Assembly (NCBI RefSeq): GCF_947179165.1
Contig: NC_077242.1
Span: forward strand, 56,662,097-56,726,096
DNA length: 64,000 bases
Direction: 5' to 3'
DNA from: Solanum dulcamara
Lineage: Eukaryota > Streptophyta > Magnoliopsida > Solanales > Solanaceae
The notes under the pieces were generated by a model. It had not been told where the DNA came from, searched no databases, and saw only the letters and a program-made list of their open reading frames with translations. A program made the translations under genes and the position numbers. Positions 1-10,249 of the stretch are shown piece after piece. Position 1 is the first letter of the stretch. Each line of letters begins with the position of its first letter.

Positions 1-512
1 TCAATAGAGAGAGTTTAAGGATTTCCCAAAGCTTGTACAAATCCTATGCAGATGTAAGAAGAAGAAAGCTCGAATTTGAAGTTAATGATTAGCTTTACTT
101 GAAAATCTCACTTATGAAGGATGTGATGCAATTTGTGGAAGGGCAGCTTAGTCCCAATTATGTAGGCCCATATCAAATTTTGAGGTATTTTGGTAAGGTG
201 GCTTATGAGTTGGATTTGTCTTTGAAATTAGCATTGGTGCATCCGGTACTCCATGTTTCCTTATTGAATAAGTGTATGGGTGATCCTGCTTTGATTGTGC
301 CATTGAAGAATGTTGGTGTAAAAGAAAGTCTCTCATATAAAAAGGCTCCGGCTGAGAGTCTTAATCATCAAATTTGGAAGTTGAGAAATAAAGAAGTTGC
401 TTCTGTTAAGGTTTTTTGGAGGAATCAATTAGTTAAGGGTGCTAGGGAGGCCGAAGCCGACATGATATCCGATTATCCTCGTCTATTTCCCTCCACTTTA
501 GTTTCAGCTTGA
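1..512 (+). pseudogene. Ty3/gypsy retrotransposon pol, 3' end (integrase C-terminus), degenerate
   Basis: The reading frame is open from 99 to 512. It encodes the end of a Ty3/gypsy polyprotein, the part after the integrase core that leads into the LTR. Recognisable family blocks in order are SYADVRRRKLEFEV (read from base 1 onward), the LSPNYVGPYQILR block, HPVLHVSLL, and the terminal RNKEVASVKVFWRNQLV and DYPRLFPS segments. The expected Trp before LYLKIS is a TAG stop at about position 89, so the copy is dead. The rest of pol lies left of the window. It is followed by a noncoding stretch and an LTR at 755, the normal order for the 3' end of a plus-strand element. Confidence 0.87.
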
Positions 513-754
513 GGTATTAGCTCATCATGTTCACCCTTTTGGATTCATGCATCTTAGTCATTCTCATATTTTCATATGCATACATGTTCATGAAATCAAT
601 TTTTAAAGTCATGTTTTAGCTTGGGATTGATTACTCCTTAGTTTTATGCATTTTGATGAATTATGCATTCATGTTGGGGGTTAGATCTTTTTTCTACTCT
701 ATTCATGCTAGCTTGAGTCCCATTCAAGGATGAATATTCTCAAGGTGGAGATAT

Positions 755-2180
755 TGTAATACCTCAGAAGTTGAAGTTCAAAAGTTTGTTGGGAAGGAAA
801 AATTGCAGAAATCCTTACTAGTGCTAATTCAGACGGGCCTACCTACGGACCATCAAGGACCTATGGTCAGTAGGAGGGTGTTGTAGATGAGGTCCTGAAG
901 TTTCATTATTTTTCAAGTATCAGAAGTTTTTGGACGATCTTGTAGGACAGGCCATATGGATGTTAAAGGCCGTAGAGGAGCTCGTAGTGTTGGGTTCAGA
1001 GGCACTTTGTTCAGGGTTGGGTACACGAGGGTGTTGTAGATAAGTTCATAGGATGAAGTTAAGAAACTTGTATTTTTGACCTTGATTCTACTAGCCCTTT
1101 TTGACGACCCGTAGAGTGACCTACAACTCATAGATAGTGCCCATGGTTCATCTCCGATAATTTAATTCTAGGGATATTTTAGACATTTCCTAATTCCTAA
1201 ACAATGTAACCACCCAAACCCTTCAAAATTTCCCCATTCCCTCTCATTCACTCAAAACCCCAAAACTCTCTCAAGAAATTCTCTCTCAAGGTTATCTCCT
1301 TCACCAGGCTAGGGTTCAAGGATTCAAGTCTCCTACTTCAATTTCAATCTAGGATTTCATTGAGGTGTGTGCGAATTTAATCCACGGATCACTTTTCATC
1401 CATGGACTTCCAAAGTATTTTCAATTGATTTTTTCCTAAACCCTAGATTTTTGATGATTTTGCATTGGGTTCAATCAATTATAGTTTGTTTCACTTCTAT
1501 TGATCTTATTACGCATGATTTAATCTTAATTACATGTTTTGATGATTTTCTCATTGAGGTGTGTGCGAATTTAATCCACGGATCACTTTTCATCCATGGA
1601 CTTCCAAAGTATTTTCAATTGATTTTTTCCTAAACCCTAGATTTTTGATGATTTTGCATTGGGTTCAATCAATTATAGTTTGTTTCACTTCTATTGATCT
1701 TATTACGCATGATTTAATCTTAATTACATATTTTGATGATTTTCTCATGGACCCATGCATTATGCCTATTTTATGATTATAAACTATGTTTGAGAATTCT
1801 GCATGCATCATGATTTATGAACTATGATTTTAAGGATGCTTCTAGATAAAGCATCAATGATGTTTTTAATAAAAATAAGGTTGCTTCAAAACGTGAAGTA
1901 TTCTTAACATGAAGGATTTCCATGATTTTCTGTGAACAAGCCTATAATGATTTAGATGCTTAGATAAGTGTCTTTATGAATATGTTATGAAATCTTGATT
2001 TGTTAAAGAAGTTATTCTTATGATTTCAAGTATGTTATGATGAATTTGGCCTTACAAGATTATTATCATTTTCAAAGACTATGATATGATTATGACTATT
2101 CTTGTTGAGAGTTGTACCTAGCACCGAGTTAGACAAGTGGCGATTACCCAGATCCCAGAACTACTTGCCCCCATAAGATT
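755..2180 (+). mobile_element. 3' LTR of the Ty3/gypsy element, truncated
   Basis: The LTR opens with TGTAATACCTCAG just after a purine-rich tract (AAGGTGGAGATAT, about 741-754), a plausible polypurine tract. Inside is the CAAAACCCCAAAACTCTCTC leader type usual in Solanaceae gypsy LTRs. A related LTR at 59.1-60.8 kb ends in GGTCGTGACA. Here that end is missing and the recognisable LTR fades near 2180, after the ACCTAGCACCGAG block. The exact right limit is uncertain. Confidence 0.7.
1358..1745 (+). repeat. 194-bp tandem duplication inside the LTR
   Basis: Two head-to-tail copies of 194 bases (1358-1551 and 1552-1745) differ, as far as I can see, only at position 1536 (G) against 1730 (A). 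Both encode the same out-of-context peptide, which is why two similar short ORFs occur here. The duplication is much younger than the element that holds it. Confidence 0.95.
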
Positions 2181-4429
2181 TGCCTTAATTTGCCCTAACT
2201 AGTGGATTCACAAATAGCTCATGTTAACAGTCTGTTAGTATTTAATTTTTTAATTATTTTGTTATATAAAATTACCTTGCCACTTTTAATTGTTTACCAC
2301 AAATGAATCTCAACCATGAAACAATTAATTGTAGACATGACATGAATCCATATTACCATTGAACAATACTGGACAAAATTTTACTGGAGTGGATCTTTTC
2401 CCAGCGTTTGGCCACAATATCCAAGTATTTGGCAAGTGATTTTTGGGTGAAGTTTTACCATGTGTTTGTCCATATATTTTCAAAAAAATATTTGGCTTTT
2501 TCAAAAAATATGATGTATATCCATAAATTCTAAAAATGAAATTATCCATAAATTTGCATTATCATTTTATAATGAACATGTTGCGTTAAAAAATAACCTT
2601 ATATCATAATTGATGACAATCAACAACAATAAAAATAACAATATGGGCAAGAATAGTACAATAATCGCATATTCAAACTTGTCACTGATTCAGGATAAAT
2701 TATAACCAATTAAAAACAAGAAAAAACTACACAAAATTGACTTAATTGTGAAACTATTTACCAAAAATGGACCGAACCCAATCTATTTAGGCTTAATGGA
2801 CAAGTGGCTCAAACTATTTACCCTCTTACCCCACTTTTTCTTTCTTATTTCACGCATGATGTCAGCTGACGTCAGCATCACTACTATAAATTAATCCTCT
2901 GTGATACTTACCATATCATTATCATATAAAATTGAGTTTTTAAAATAAATAAATAAGAAACAATTAAGAGAAAATTATTAAAGTCTCAATCTTATTTATT
3001 AAATTATAAATTAGTAGAAAATATATTTTTATATTTTTTTTCTCTTTTAGCAATTGTTTTAAAAACTTGTGTCTAAATTATGATTTTTTTTAAATTAAAA
3101 ATATTGAAGAAATGAAACATACCTCTATAATACCATGACAGTATGTAGATATATCTTAATGGTATCATGGATGATTGAGTAATCTCATCGAAGGACTGAA
3201 GCAAACCTCAATGAAAACACTGATCAATTATTCTTTGGTACCACAAGAGTATATTATACTTTGATGATATCAAGGAGAAAAAAGCAATCCTTCAATGAAA
3301 AAACTGCTCAGTTACTCTCTAATACCATCAGAGTATATTTATATATTATAATATACTATGATAGTATCAAAGAGAGAAAAAAAGGTGAGCGCTAACGTCG
3401 GCACGCGAATAAAAATAGATGTATGTCATTTTAAAATAAAAGGAAAGTATGAAAGTAATGGAGGATTTAAATGTAAATATTTTACTTTTTGGAGGTATAA
3501 GTGTTCTTTTTCCTAAAAAACAAGTTGTTCTTTTTAATGGAGTTGGTTATATATAAATATTAATTGAGATTAATAGATGAGTGTTTTTATAAATTATAAA
3601 AAATAGAACTTGGGAATATGAATGTTTGCTAAATATATTGTCAAGTAATGACACGTTATATGGCCAAACACTAATTTTCAAGTTTCTTCCAAATATATTT
3701 ATGGCTAAACGAGATTGTTGGTTTATTTTTTCAATTTCTCTCACTAAAATAAACAGTTAGAAAATTTTGAAAGATTATAAAGAAATTCATATGTATATGT
3801 GTGTTTATATATATATAAGGTTGGCAAAATGATGTAACATATTTCTATTATCAAAACATGAATTTATATTTTTCACTCTTTTTTTCCCAATTCTAATTTA
3901 AAAAAAATTGTTCTTTCGTACTTTTACTTATTTAACCCTTTACAAGAAAAATAATGTTTTGTGAAATTTATTTCACTTCTTTCCATTTTCAGAAAATCAA
4001 AGAAATGATAGGAATATATCTAAATTTGAATTTAAAATTCTTTATTTATAAAACTTAAACTTAGCAAATTATTAAAATTTGTGAAATAGTAAAAAAAAAA
4101 AAAAGAAGAGTTGTTTGTCCAAAAATATATATATATATTTACTCTAGACATGTTAAAGTGGAGTATATCTACTCTCAAATTGTTTTCATATATACGGATT
4201 TTATATGAATTAGATCCCTCGTAAAAATTGATTAAAGTGAATAAAATTTCCTTTTTTTGCCTTTTAGTAATTGAGAAGTAAAAAAATAATTTTATTGTAA
4301 ATTATTGTTGATGCTTCAATAGAACGTACAATAACACATTTTATTGTAAATTATTTATTTTGTATGATCACGTGAAGAACGGTAGTTTTTACTAGTTCTC
4401 TTATTATATATAAGAGAGAGTTGAAGGTT
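2181..4429. other. AT-rich intergenic DNA, no gene recognised
   Basis: I see no coding signal. Three degenerate repeats of about 70-110 bases lie at 3127-3390, each opening with a TACCA-like block, then AGTAT and a GATGATATCA-like block. Short segments near 2390-2560 and 3580-3745 share words of the GTTTGGCCA kind with plant MITEs, but I could not define ends or target duplications. Long A and T runs are common. Confidence 0.5.
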
Positions 4430-4745
4430 GAAGTAGGTACGTCTTTGTCAACGTACATGTTTTAGTAAGGGCATTTTTTTAAAAAAAAAATTAAAATCAT
4501 TTCTTTTGTTATATTTTTATTTTATTAGTGTATAATTTTTGCGAAATTATGATACCCACTTAAGCTATACCATTTAGTTTTATCCATTGAAGCAGGCACG
4601 TATCCGTTGACGTGCATGCTTTAGCAAAGGCATTTTCGAAAAAAAGATTTAAAAATTATATCTTTTGTTATATTTTAATTTAATTATTATAATTTTTACG
4701 AAATTATGAGACCCACTTTAGCTATACCCTTTAGTTTTAAATTCA
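4430..4745 (+). repeat. Degenerate tandem repeat, two units of about 159 bp
   Basis: Unit 1 starts at 4430 (GAAGTAGGTACGTC) and unit 2 at 4589 (GAAGCAGGCACGTA). Both continue through GTACATG or GTGCATG, a T-rich tract, TTTTGTTATATTTT, and a closing GCTATACC-TTTAGTTTTA block. The units have many substitutions and small indels, so the duplication is old. No coding function is evident. Confidence 0.8.
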
Positions 4746-4911
4746 TATCATTCAGCTTTACCTTTATTACTGAGAATGTAGCTAATATGTAAATTTTGTA
4801 ATTATTTTGAGTAAAAAATCAACTGTTAATGAAAAAAATACTTTAATTGTGGACATCCCTCTTCACATTAGATTTACGAGAAAAAAGAATGAAATAATTT
4901 AATACCGCACA

Positions 4912-4914
<3 letters not shown>

Positions 4915-4950
<36 letters not shown>
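4915..4950. repeat. (TA)n microsatellite
   Basis: An uninterrupted TA run of about 17-18 units in AT-rich intergenic DNA. Likely length-variable. Confidence 0.95.
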
Positions 4951-4953
<3 letters not shown>

Positions 4954-5150
4954 GAGCAAAAATTGAAAATCATTTAATCAATACCACTTAAAATTTAATA
5001 ATATTTATCATGTGGATGATTTAAAATTATTTAATTAACATCACTTTTTTTTGGTTAATAATTAACATCACTTACAAAAATAAATTTGAGAACAAATATT
5101 AGGCCTATGCACAACACAAATTTTTTGTAATTAATTCAAAATAAAAGGGA

Positions 5151-5242
5151 CAACAACAACAATCCAGTGAAATCTCACAACGTGGGGTCTGGGGAGGGTA
5201 AAGTATACGCGGACCTTACTCCTACCAAGGTAGGACGACTGT
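5151..5242 (-). mobile_element. 5'-truncated SINE with (TTG)n tail
   Basis: On the minus strand the segment reads as the 3' half of a Solanaceae SINE. It runs from GAAACAGTCGTCC through CCCTCCCCAGACCCCAC to a TTGTTGTTGTTG tail. It is bracketed by a perfect 16-bp direct repeat, TTCAAAATAAAAGGGA, at 5135-5150 and 5243-5258. That is a target-site duplication, so both ends are certain. The missing tRNA-like head means it was truncated on insertion. Confidence 0.85.
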
Positions 5243-5688
5243 TTCAAAATAAAAGGGAATACATTTTAAAATATTTAAAGTATTAATATATACCCCAAAT
5301 TTTTTAATTACTCTCTAATAAGATCCAAATTTAATTTAATCAACCAATTTTAATTTCTAACACTTGGATATATCTTTTTGACTCATTTTTGGCTACAAAA
5401 AATAGGGTCTTAAGACGAAAAAGTTCTTAATTTAAAAAAGGTGATATTGACTTGGTCAAATGAGATTAAATGAAATATGGACTTGATTAGAGTGATTAAA
5501 AACTTTAGGATACATATTAGAATTTCAAACCTTTAAAAAGTCTTCCCTGTTATTTCAAATTTCAAAATTTGAAATTTCTCCCTTTTTTTATTAGCTATCA
5601 ATCTCTCTCCTTTTCTTTCTTTTTCCGTCTCTTTTCAGATTTTCTCTTTCTCACTCCATCTTATTGTTCTTGCTTTCTCTCTTCCTTC

Positions 5689-5790
5689 ATTATCATCATC
5701 ATCATCTTCTTCTTCTTCTTCTTCTTCTTTGTCGTCGCCATTGTTGTCACCGCCATCATCACCCCCGTCATCGCCGCCGTCGTTCATTTT
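5689..5790. repeat. Trinucleotide (TCA/TCT)n low-complexity run
   Basis: A TCATCA, TCTTCT and CATCAC-type triplet run. It produces overlapping long ORFs on both strands (His/Ser/Pro-rich and Asp/Glu-rich), which are compositional and not genes. Confidence 0.85.
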
Positions 5791-5899
5791 CTTATCACAT
5801 TTATTCTTTTTGTTTGTTTTTATTTTTACGGAATGTTTTACTTTGATTTTGAGAATTTCAAAAAAATTATTTAAGTTGTTGAAAAAAATTCTACAAAAC

Positions 5900-6145
5900 A
5901 TCAAGCAACTATAATAGTTGTTGCAGCAATTGCGATAGTTGTTGCAACAACTATGATAATTACTGCAGCAATTACGATAGTTACTACAAATAGTTGTTAC
6001 AACAACTATCATAGTTGCTACAACAACTACAACAGTTGCTTGAATTTTTGCAGCAACTTTAACAATTGTTTGAATTGTTGCAGCAATTGTTGAATTATTA
6101 TAGCAACTTCTGCATAGTTGCTGCAGCAATTTCGATAATTATTTA
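5900..6145. repeat. Minisatellite of imperfect inverted GTTGTTGCAACAAC-type units
   Basis: About 245 bases are built from short near-palindromes such as GTTGTTGCAACAACTATGAT and TTGCTACAACAACTACAAC, spaced about 15-30 bases apart and alternating strand sense. The minus strand reads as an Asn/Cys/Tyr-rich repeat peptide, but no start context or conserved domain supports a protein. Confidence 0.8.
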
Positions 6146-6176
6146 ATTTTTTTAATAGAAAATAAGGTGTACATAG

Positions 6177-6364
6177 AAGGGGAGCCTTGGAGTAACTGGT
6201 AAAGTTGCTGTCATGTGACAAGTAGGTTACGAGTTCAAGCCTTGGAAACAACCTCTGGTAGAAATGCAAGGTAAGATTGCGTACAATAGACCCTTGTGGT
6301 CAAGTCTTTCTCCGAACCCTGCGCATAGCAGGAGCTTTAGTACACCGCACTATTCTTTTTTATA
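6177..6364 (+). mobile_element. TS-family SINE (tRNA-derived), near full length
   Basis: The element begins GGGGAGCCTTGGAGTAACTGG, containing a pol III box A, and has a box B-like GGTTACGAGTTCAAGCC about 40 bases on. The body continues through AATAGACCCTTGTGG and GCGCATAGCAGGAGC to a T-rich end, matching the TS SINE first described in tobacco. An 18-bp perfect target-site duplication, AAAATAAGGTGTACATAG, lies at 6159-6176 and 6365-6382. The SINE ends about 525 bases upstream of the start codon of the tri-snRNP gene and has the same orientation. Confidence 0.92.
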
Positions 6365-6382
6365 AAAATAAGGTGTACATAG

Positions 6383-6600
6383 GAGGAGATAATAAATACA
6401 ACAGTGATTGTGATAGAGGAAAAGGTTGGTGGTGTTGGTGGAAGAAGGGGTGATGGTTGTTGTAGCAATGGTGAAAGAGAAGAAGAAGAAGAAGGAAGAA
6501 GTGGTGATAGAGGAGGAGGTGATGATGATGGAAGAGGGAGAATAATGTGATGATGGTGATGGAGGAGGAGGAGTTGATGGTGGTGAAAGGCACGGCAAAA
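6383..6600. repeat. Purine-rich low-complexity tract
   Basis: GGA, GAA and GGTGGT-type triplets dominate. Three overlapping minus-strand ORFs here are Ser/Pro/His low-complexity shadows. The tract lies between the SINE and the proximal promoter of the gene at 6890. Confidence 0.75.
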
Positions 6601-6699
6601 GCAATTAGAAGGGTAGAAAAATATTGACGATAAAAAAGAAGGGGGGGAGTAGGGTGGGAGGGCGACAGAGGACAAGAGTGTGGGGTGGAGTCAGAGGGT

Positions 6700-6889
6700 C
6701 GTTGTATAGGTAATAAAATTTAAAAATTTTAAAATTAGTATCATTGACACTAATTGTTAATGTTAAAATTGTCAACTCTGCTCAATAATCATTACTCTTT
6801 CTTAATTTTGGAATTTTTTGTAACCCTAAAGAAAAAATTCCCTTTCTTTGTTCAAAACCCCTAGTCCACTTCTCATTCTGCAAGGGACG
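6700..6889 (+). promoter_or_regulatory. Putative proximal promoter and 5' UTR of the tri-snRNP gene, with telo-box
   Basis: The 190 bases before the start codon are AT-rich and contain TAACCCTAAA at 6821-6830, which includes AACCCTAA, the plant telo-box core common in promoters or leaders of ribosomal-protein and RNA-processing genes. A pyrimidine-rich stretch (ATTACTCTTTCTTAATTTT) precedes it. I see no clear TATA box, which fits a housekeeping gene. The transcription start is not determined. Confidence 0.45.
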
Positions 6890-7564
6890 ATGGCGGACCG
6901 TGATCGAACTCGAGACCGCGACCGTGATCGTGAGCGTGAACGTGAACGGGATCGTGAGCGTGACCGAGAAAGGGACAAGGATAGAGACAGAGATCGGAAA
7001 CGAGACCGGGAAGACCGTGACCGGAGAGACCGTGAACGTTCTTATACCCCTGACCATAACAGAACCACTCGGCATACTCGCTCCCGTACTCGTTCCCCTT
7101 CCACTGACCGTCACCGCCACCGCCACCGTTCTACCTCTCGTTCCCGTTCTCCTACTGACCGTCGCCACCGTCACCACCGCCGCAGGAGTCCCTCAGCTGA
7201 AAGTCCTCCAAGGAAAAGACATAAAGATGATGGTGAACGGGATAAGGAAAGGCGCAGAGAAGTTTCGGATTTTGTGGATGGGATAGCCAAAGAACAACAC
7301 AAACAAAAGAAGAAGAAGAAGGAAAAGGAGGATGGAAGTGGGGGCGTTGGTGAAGGAGGAGAAGAGATGATGGATGAGGATGAGGATGAGATTGAGGTGA
7401 TGAAGAAATTTGGGATACCAGTAGGGTTTGATTCTACAAAAGGAAAGCCAGTGGCAGGAAATGATGTCGGTGCTGTAAGAAAAGTCACCAAACGCCAGCC
7501 TCGACAGTACATGAATAGGCGTGGTGGGTTCAATCGGCCCTTGCCTGCTGAGTGCAACCGCTGA
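6890..7564 (+). CDS. SNRNP27: U4/U6.U5 tri-snRNP-associated 27 kDa protein (SNRNP27 family), complete
   Basis: This intron-free frame encodes 224 residues from the ATG at 6890. The frame stays open upstream only through a TTG, so this ATG is the natural start. Residues 1 to about 50 are almost pure Arg-Asp and Arg-Glu dipeptides. Residues about 60-110 are Arg-Ser and Arg-His rich. A Lys run and an acidic patch (EDEDEIEVM) follow. The last 50 or so residues are the conserved SNRNP27 domain: [16 protein letters not shown], then [14 protein letters not shown] near the C-terminus. In the known family this protein belongs to the U4/U6.U5 tri-snRNP and acts in spliceosome assembly in the nucleus, and the RD/RS region is a phosphorylation target. 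Length and domain order match the family. The last residues (PAECNR) replace the usual short tail, a small difference at a variable end. High GC and CpG in the RD segment stand out from the AT-rich surroundings but follow from Arg/Asp codon use. Confidence 0.95.
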   Translation: MADRDRTRDRDRDRERERERDRERDRERDKDRDRDRKRDREDRDRRDRERSYTPDHNRTTRHTRSRTRSPSTDRHRHRHRSTSRSRSPTDRRHRHHRRRSPSAESPPRKRHKDDGERDKERRREVSDFVDGIAKEQHKQKKKKKEKEDGSGGVGEGGEEMMDEDEDEIEVMKKFGIPVGFDSTKGKPVAGNDVGAVRKVTKRQPRQYMNRRGGFNRPLPAECNR

Positions 7565-8550
7565 GATTTCCAGGTCAGGGTTCTAATTTTCTCTATAAAG
7601 CCAAGAGCTTAGTACATATATTTTGGGGTTAGTTGTGGAATTTTGAGTATTAGAGAGTTGATTGTATGCATATTCTAGTATTTCAAACCTAATTATGTTA
7701 TTTGATTAGGGAGAAATATATCAGCAAAGTATCATTGTTTTGGATTTGAAAAAGGCAGACAGTGTAATATAATGAAAACCTAATGTATTAGTAAGTTGTG
7801 TTTATCAACATTGCCATTTGAAGTTTTGAGTGCATAACATGTGCATGTTTGTTTAACCTTATATGCGTTTAATTAGGCTTCAAATACTATCTTACCAAGT
7901 GTTTTACTCAGGGGACTGGTTGCGGAAGCAGCCGTTTTTCAAGCTTAAATTATGATACTCCTTCAAAATAATTAGATAATCTAAAAGTGCATTTGAAGAA
8001 ATATTCCCTCCAAAAAGCTTTTCTTTTAAAATTATCCTCCTTGTAGATTGTGGCATTGTTCTTTGTCCTTTTGTTGTGTCATGTTCATGAATTTTATTTT
8101 AGAAAAATATAAGTTTCTGGGAAACACTTACTTGCTGATTTTGGTGGTATATTATGAAGAGTGTGCAAGAGATCTGATAGTCATGGGAAAGAGTGGAAAC
8201 CGTTTGTGCATTAGCAGAATTGAGTTTGCATAGGAACAATGATGCTCTGTTGATGCATACTTATCCTATTGCGACACAAGTTATGGATCAATAGTCAAGA
8301 TTCTCATTGTCACCCTTAATATTTGAACTAAATTGTAACAGTAGTGGGTGCTTGTGAGTCAATCATTCAAGGTGCTTTTCACGGTGACATATTAACCCAG
8401 ACTGGGTTTATGTTACTTATAATTTGGTGAATTCTCCTTTATGGTTATCTTTGTCTTACCTGAAGAGGTTGGATGAAGTTATTGAGTGGCTTAGTGCAAA
8501 CTGTTCCAGACTTCCTGGTGTAGCATTTTTTGTTTAGTGATAGACTCTTA
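7565..8550 (+). other. 3' flank of the tri-snRNP gene, possible 3' UTR intron
   Basis: Twelve bases after the stop there is a good 5' splice site, CAG|GTCAGG at about 7576, and a candidate acceptor TTGTAG ends near 8046. A 3' UTR intron is therefore possible, but transcripts would be needed to prove it. No convincing second gene is present, and the short ORF at 8048-8233 has no recognisable features. Confidence 0.4.
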
Positions 8551-8552
8551 TA

Positions 8553-8884
8553 GCCTGTTTGGCCAAACTTATCCCCCCACCCCCTCCCCCCCCACAAAAG
8601 TGCTTATTTTAAAAAGTAAGATGTTTGGCTAAGCTTTCGGGGGAAAAAAGTGCTTCTGGGGAGTAGCAGAGTTGTTTTTCAAAAGCTAAAAAAAGTAGCT
8701 TTTCCTAAAAAAGTACTTTGAGAAAAATAAACTTAGAAGCACTTTTAAAGAACCCGGTCAAACATTAATTACTGCTCAAAAGTGATTTTCAAATTTAAAG
8801 GCCAAACACACTGTTTCTCACCATAAGTATTTTTTGAAAAATACTTTTTAGTATAAGTTGATTTCAGAAGCTTGGCCAAACATG
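8553..8884. mobile_element. Foldback MITE 1 (GTTTGGCCAA termini)
   Basis: The left end reads CTGTTTGGCCAAACTT and the right end, inverted, reads CATGTTTGGCCAAGCTT. Subterminal stretches rich in AAGTGCTT and AAAGTACTT can also pair. Terminal inverted repeats and noncoding content point to a MITE, probably hAT-like, but I cannot see a clean target duplication. Confidence 0.65.
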
Positions 8885-9069
8885 TTATTAGTAGTCTAAG
8901 GTAGGTGAAACATTGTATAATCTATACCTGTTGTAGAAAAAAATGTAAAAAACAAAAAGACAACAACATACTTATTTATAAAAAAGAAAAAGATAATAAC
9001 TACACCTTAAGACTAAACAAGTTGGGAGTCATCTATATAAATCCTTTAACCATGATTCTAGATTTAGAG

Positions 9070-9280
9070 CCTAGTTGGATTGACTTTTAGCTTTTGACTT
9101 GCAAGCCAAAAACCATAAGCTTAGCTGCTTCTTCTTCTTCTTCTTCTTTTTTTAAAATCATTTTAAGCTTAAAACAAGTGCTTGTAAGCACTTTTTTAAT
9201 TTACCCAAACACTCCAAAAGTGTTTACAAGCTATTTTGTCTTAAAATCACCTAAAATAAGCCAATCTAAACATGTTCTTA
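9070..9280. mobile_element. Foldback MITE 2
   Basis: The left end AGAGCCTAGTTGGATTGACT pairs with the right end, whose inverse reads AAGAACATGTTTAGATTGGC. The interior holds paired AAGCTTA and AAGTGCTTGTAAGCACTTT blocks plus a (TTC)n run. It abuts MITE 3 directly. Confidence 0.6.
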
Positions 9281-9480
9281 GAGCTCGTTTGGATTGGCCT
9301 ATAAGTTGCTGAAAACTGCTTATAGCTTATAAGCTGTTTTCATCTTTTTTGAATGTTTGACTGGCCTACTAAAAGTGCCTAAAATAAGCCCCAAAAAATA
9401 ATTGGATCTGTTTGGTTTAGCTTATCTAAAGTAGCTTATACTGTTCTTTAAATTAGCTAAGCCAAACAGACACTTAAATT
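9281..9480. mobile_element. Foldback MITE 3
   Basis: The left end AGAGCTCGTTTGGATTGGCC faces a right end whose inverse reads AGTGTCTGTTTGGCTTAGC. The interior is GCTTATAGCTTATAAGC-like, as in the family at 25132. Ends are approximate. Confidence 0.55.
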
Positions 9481-9750
9481 TGTCTCAAAGCCAATGTAAA
9501 ATAAAAAGGAAGAGGAAAATAAAAATTTTTAGTCTTACCACGAGTTTTGGGATTCAGGTTTGTATTGCACTTTAGTTTCTTGAGCTGTGCTTTTCTGTGA
9601 TGTGTAGTGCAAACCTTCTTAACATGACTTGAGCTTGACAAAGTTAGGTCAAGGGCAAGGTACCTTTAATGTGCCAATGGTAGACCTTACATGCTATTTT
9701 TCTTTTCATGTTGTAGCTCCAAGCTAAATATAGAAAAGAATCATGCTCTT

Positions 9751-10018
9751 GGGGCTTTGGTTTAGTGGTAAGAGCGCATCATATGATGTGTGGGTTAGGT
9801 GCACCCCACATGATACGAGTTCTAACCCTGCTACATATAAATACTTCGTATTTATTTACCTGGAGAAGGGTAATACGGGTGGACTTGTTAACCACTGAGC
9901 TCCGAACCGAACACCATTATCCCGCAAAATTTCTCAATCATAAAAAACTTTTGGAGAGATGCATTGTTTTATTTGAGGAGCGTGCAAGTTGACCCAGACA
10001 CCATCGTTATCGAAAAAA
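9751..10018 (+). mobile_element. Second tRNA-derived SINE (SolS-like)
   Basis: The head GGGGCTTTGGTTTAGTGGTA followed by AGAGCGC is a pol III box A context, and ATACGAGTTCTAACCCTGC is a box B. The 3' part, GTGCAAGTTGACCCAGACACC then ATCGTTATCGAAAAAATA, resembles the common end of Solanaceae SolS SINEs. I could not find a convincing target duplication. It is too long and too diverged to be a functional tRNA gene. Confidence 0.65.
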
Positions 10019-10249
10019 TAAGGACCTTGTTTTACTTTTACCTTACTAAAAGAAAAGAAAGATAAAAATGTTGTGTTAGTCTCATTATGTTTTCTTTTTG
10101 ATATGGTAAACCCCACCCACCCAAACCCCCTACCCAAGAATCCAACAATCCCTTTTTACTTTACTTCTATTTCCTTGGTGATGCAAATTCCCAAACGTTA
10201 TGGTTGGATATGGGGGTCCTTAATACTAGGCGAATGATGCAGACACATC

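Noticed and set aside
5635..6129. 164-residue minus-strand ORF rich in Asn, Cys, Val
   Set aside because: It is produced by the TTG/CAA minisatellite and the triplet run. No domain, start context or conservation evidence.
6177..6250. tRNA gene
   Set aside because: Box A and B are present, but the body, T-rich end and 18-bp TSD identify a TS SINE. No cloverleaf or acceptor stem can be formed convincingly.
6337..6675. Ser/Pro-rich minus-strand ORFs
   Set aside because: Compositional shadows of the GGA/GGT purine tract upstream of the tri-snRNP gene.
6848..6889. Upstream in-frame extension of the tri-snRNP protein
   Set aside because: It would need a TTG start. The ATG at 6890 begins the typical MADRDR N-terminus.
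7171..7557. 128-residue minus-strand ORF opposite the tri-snRNP gene
   Set aside because: Antisense shadow of a strongly biased coding sequence. The sense strand carries the recognised domain.
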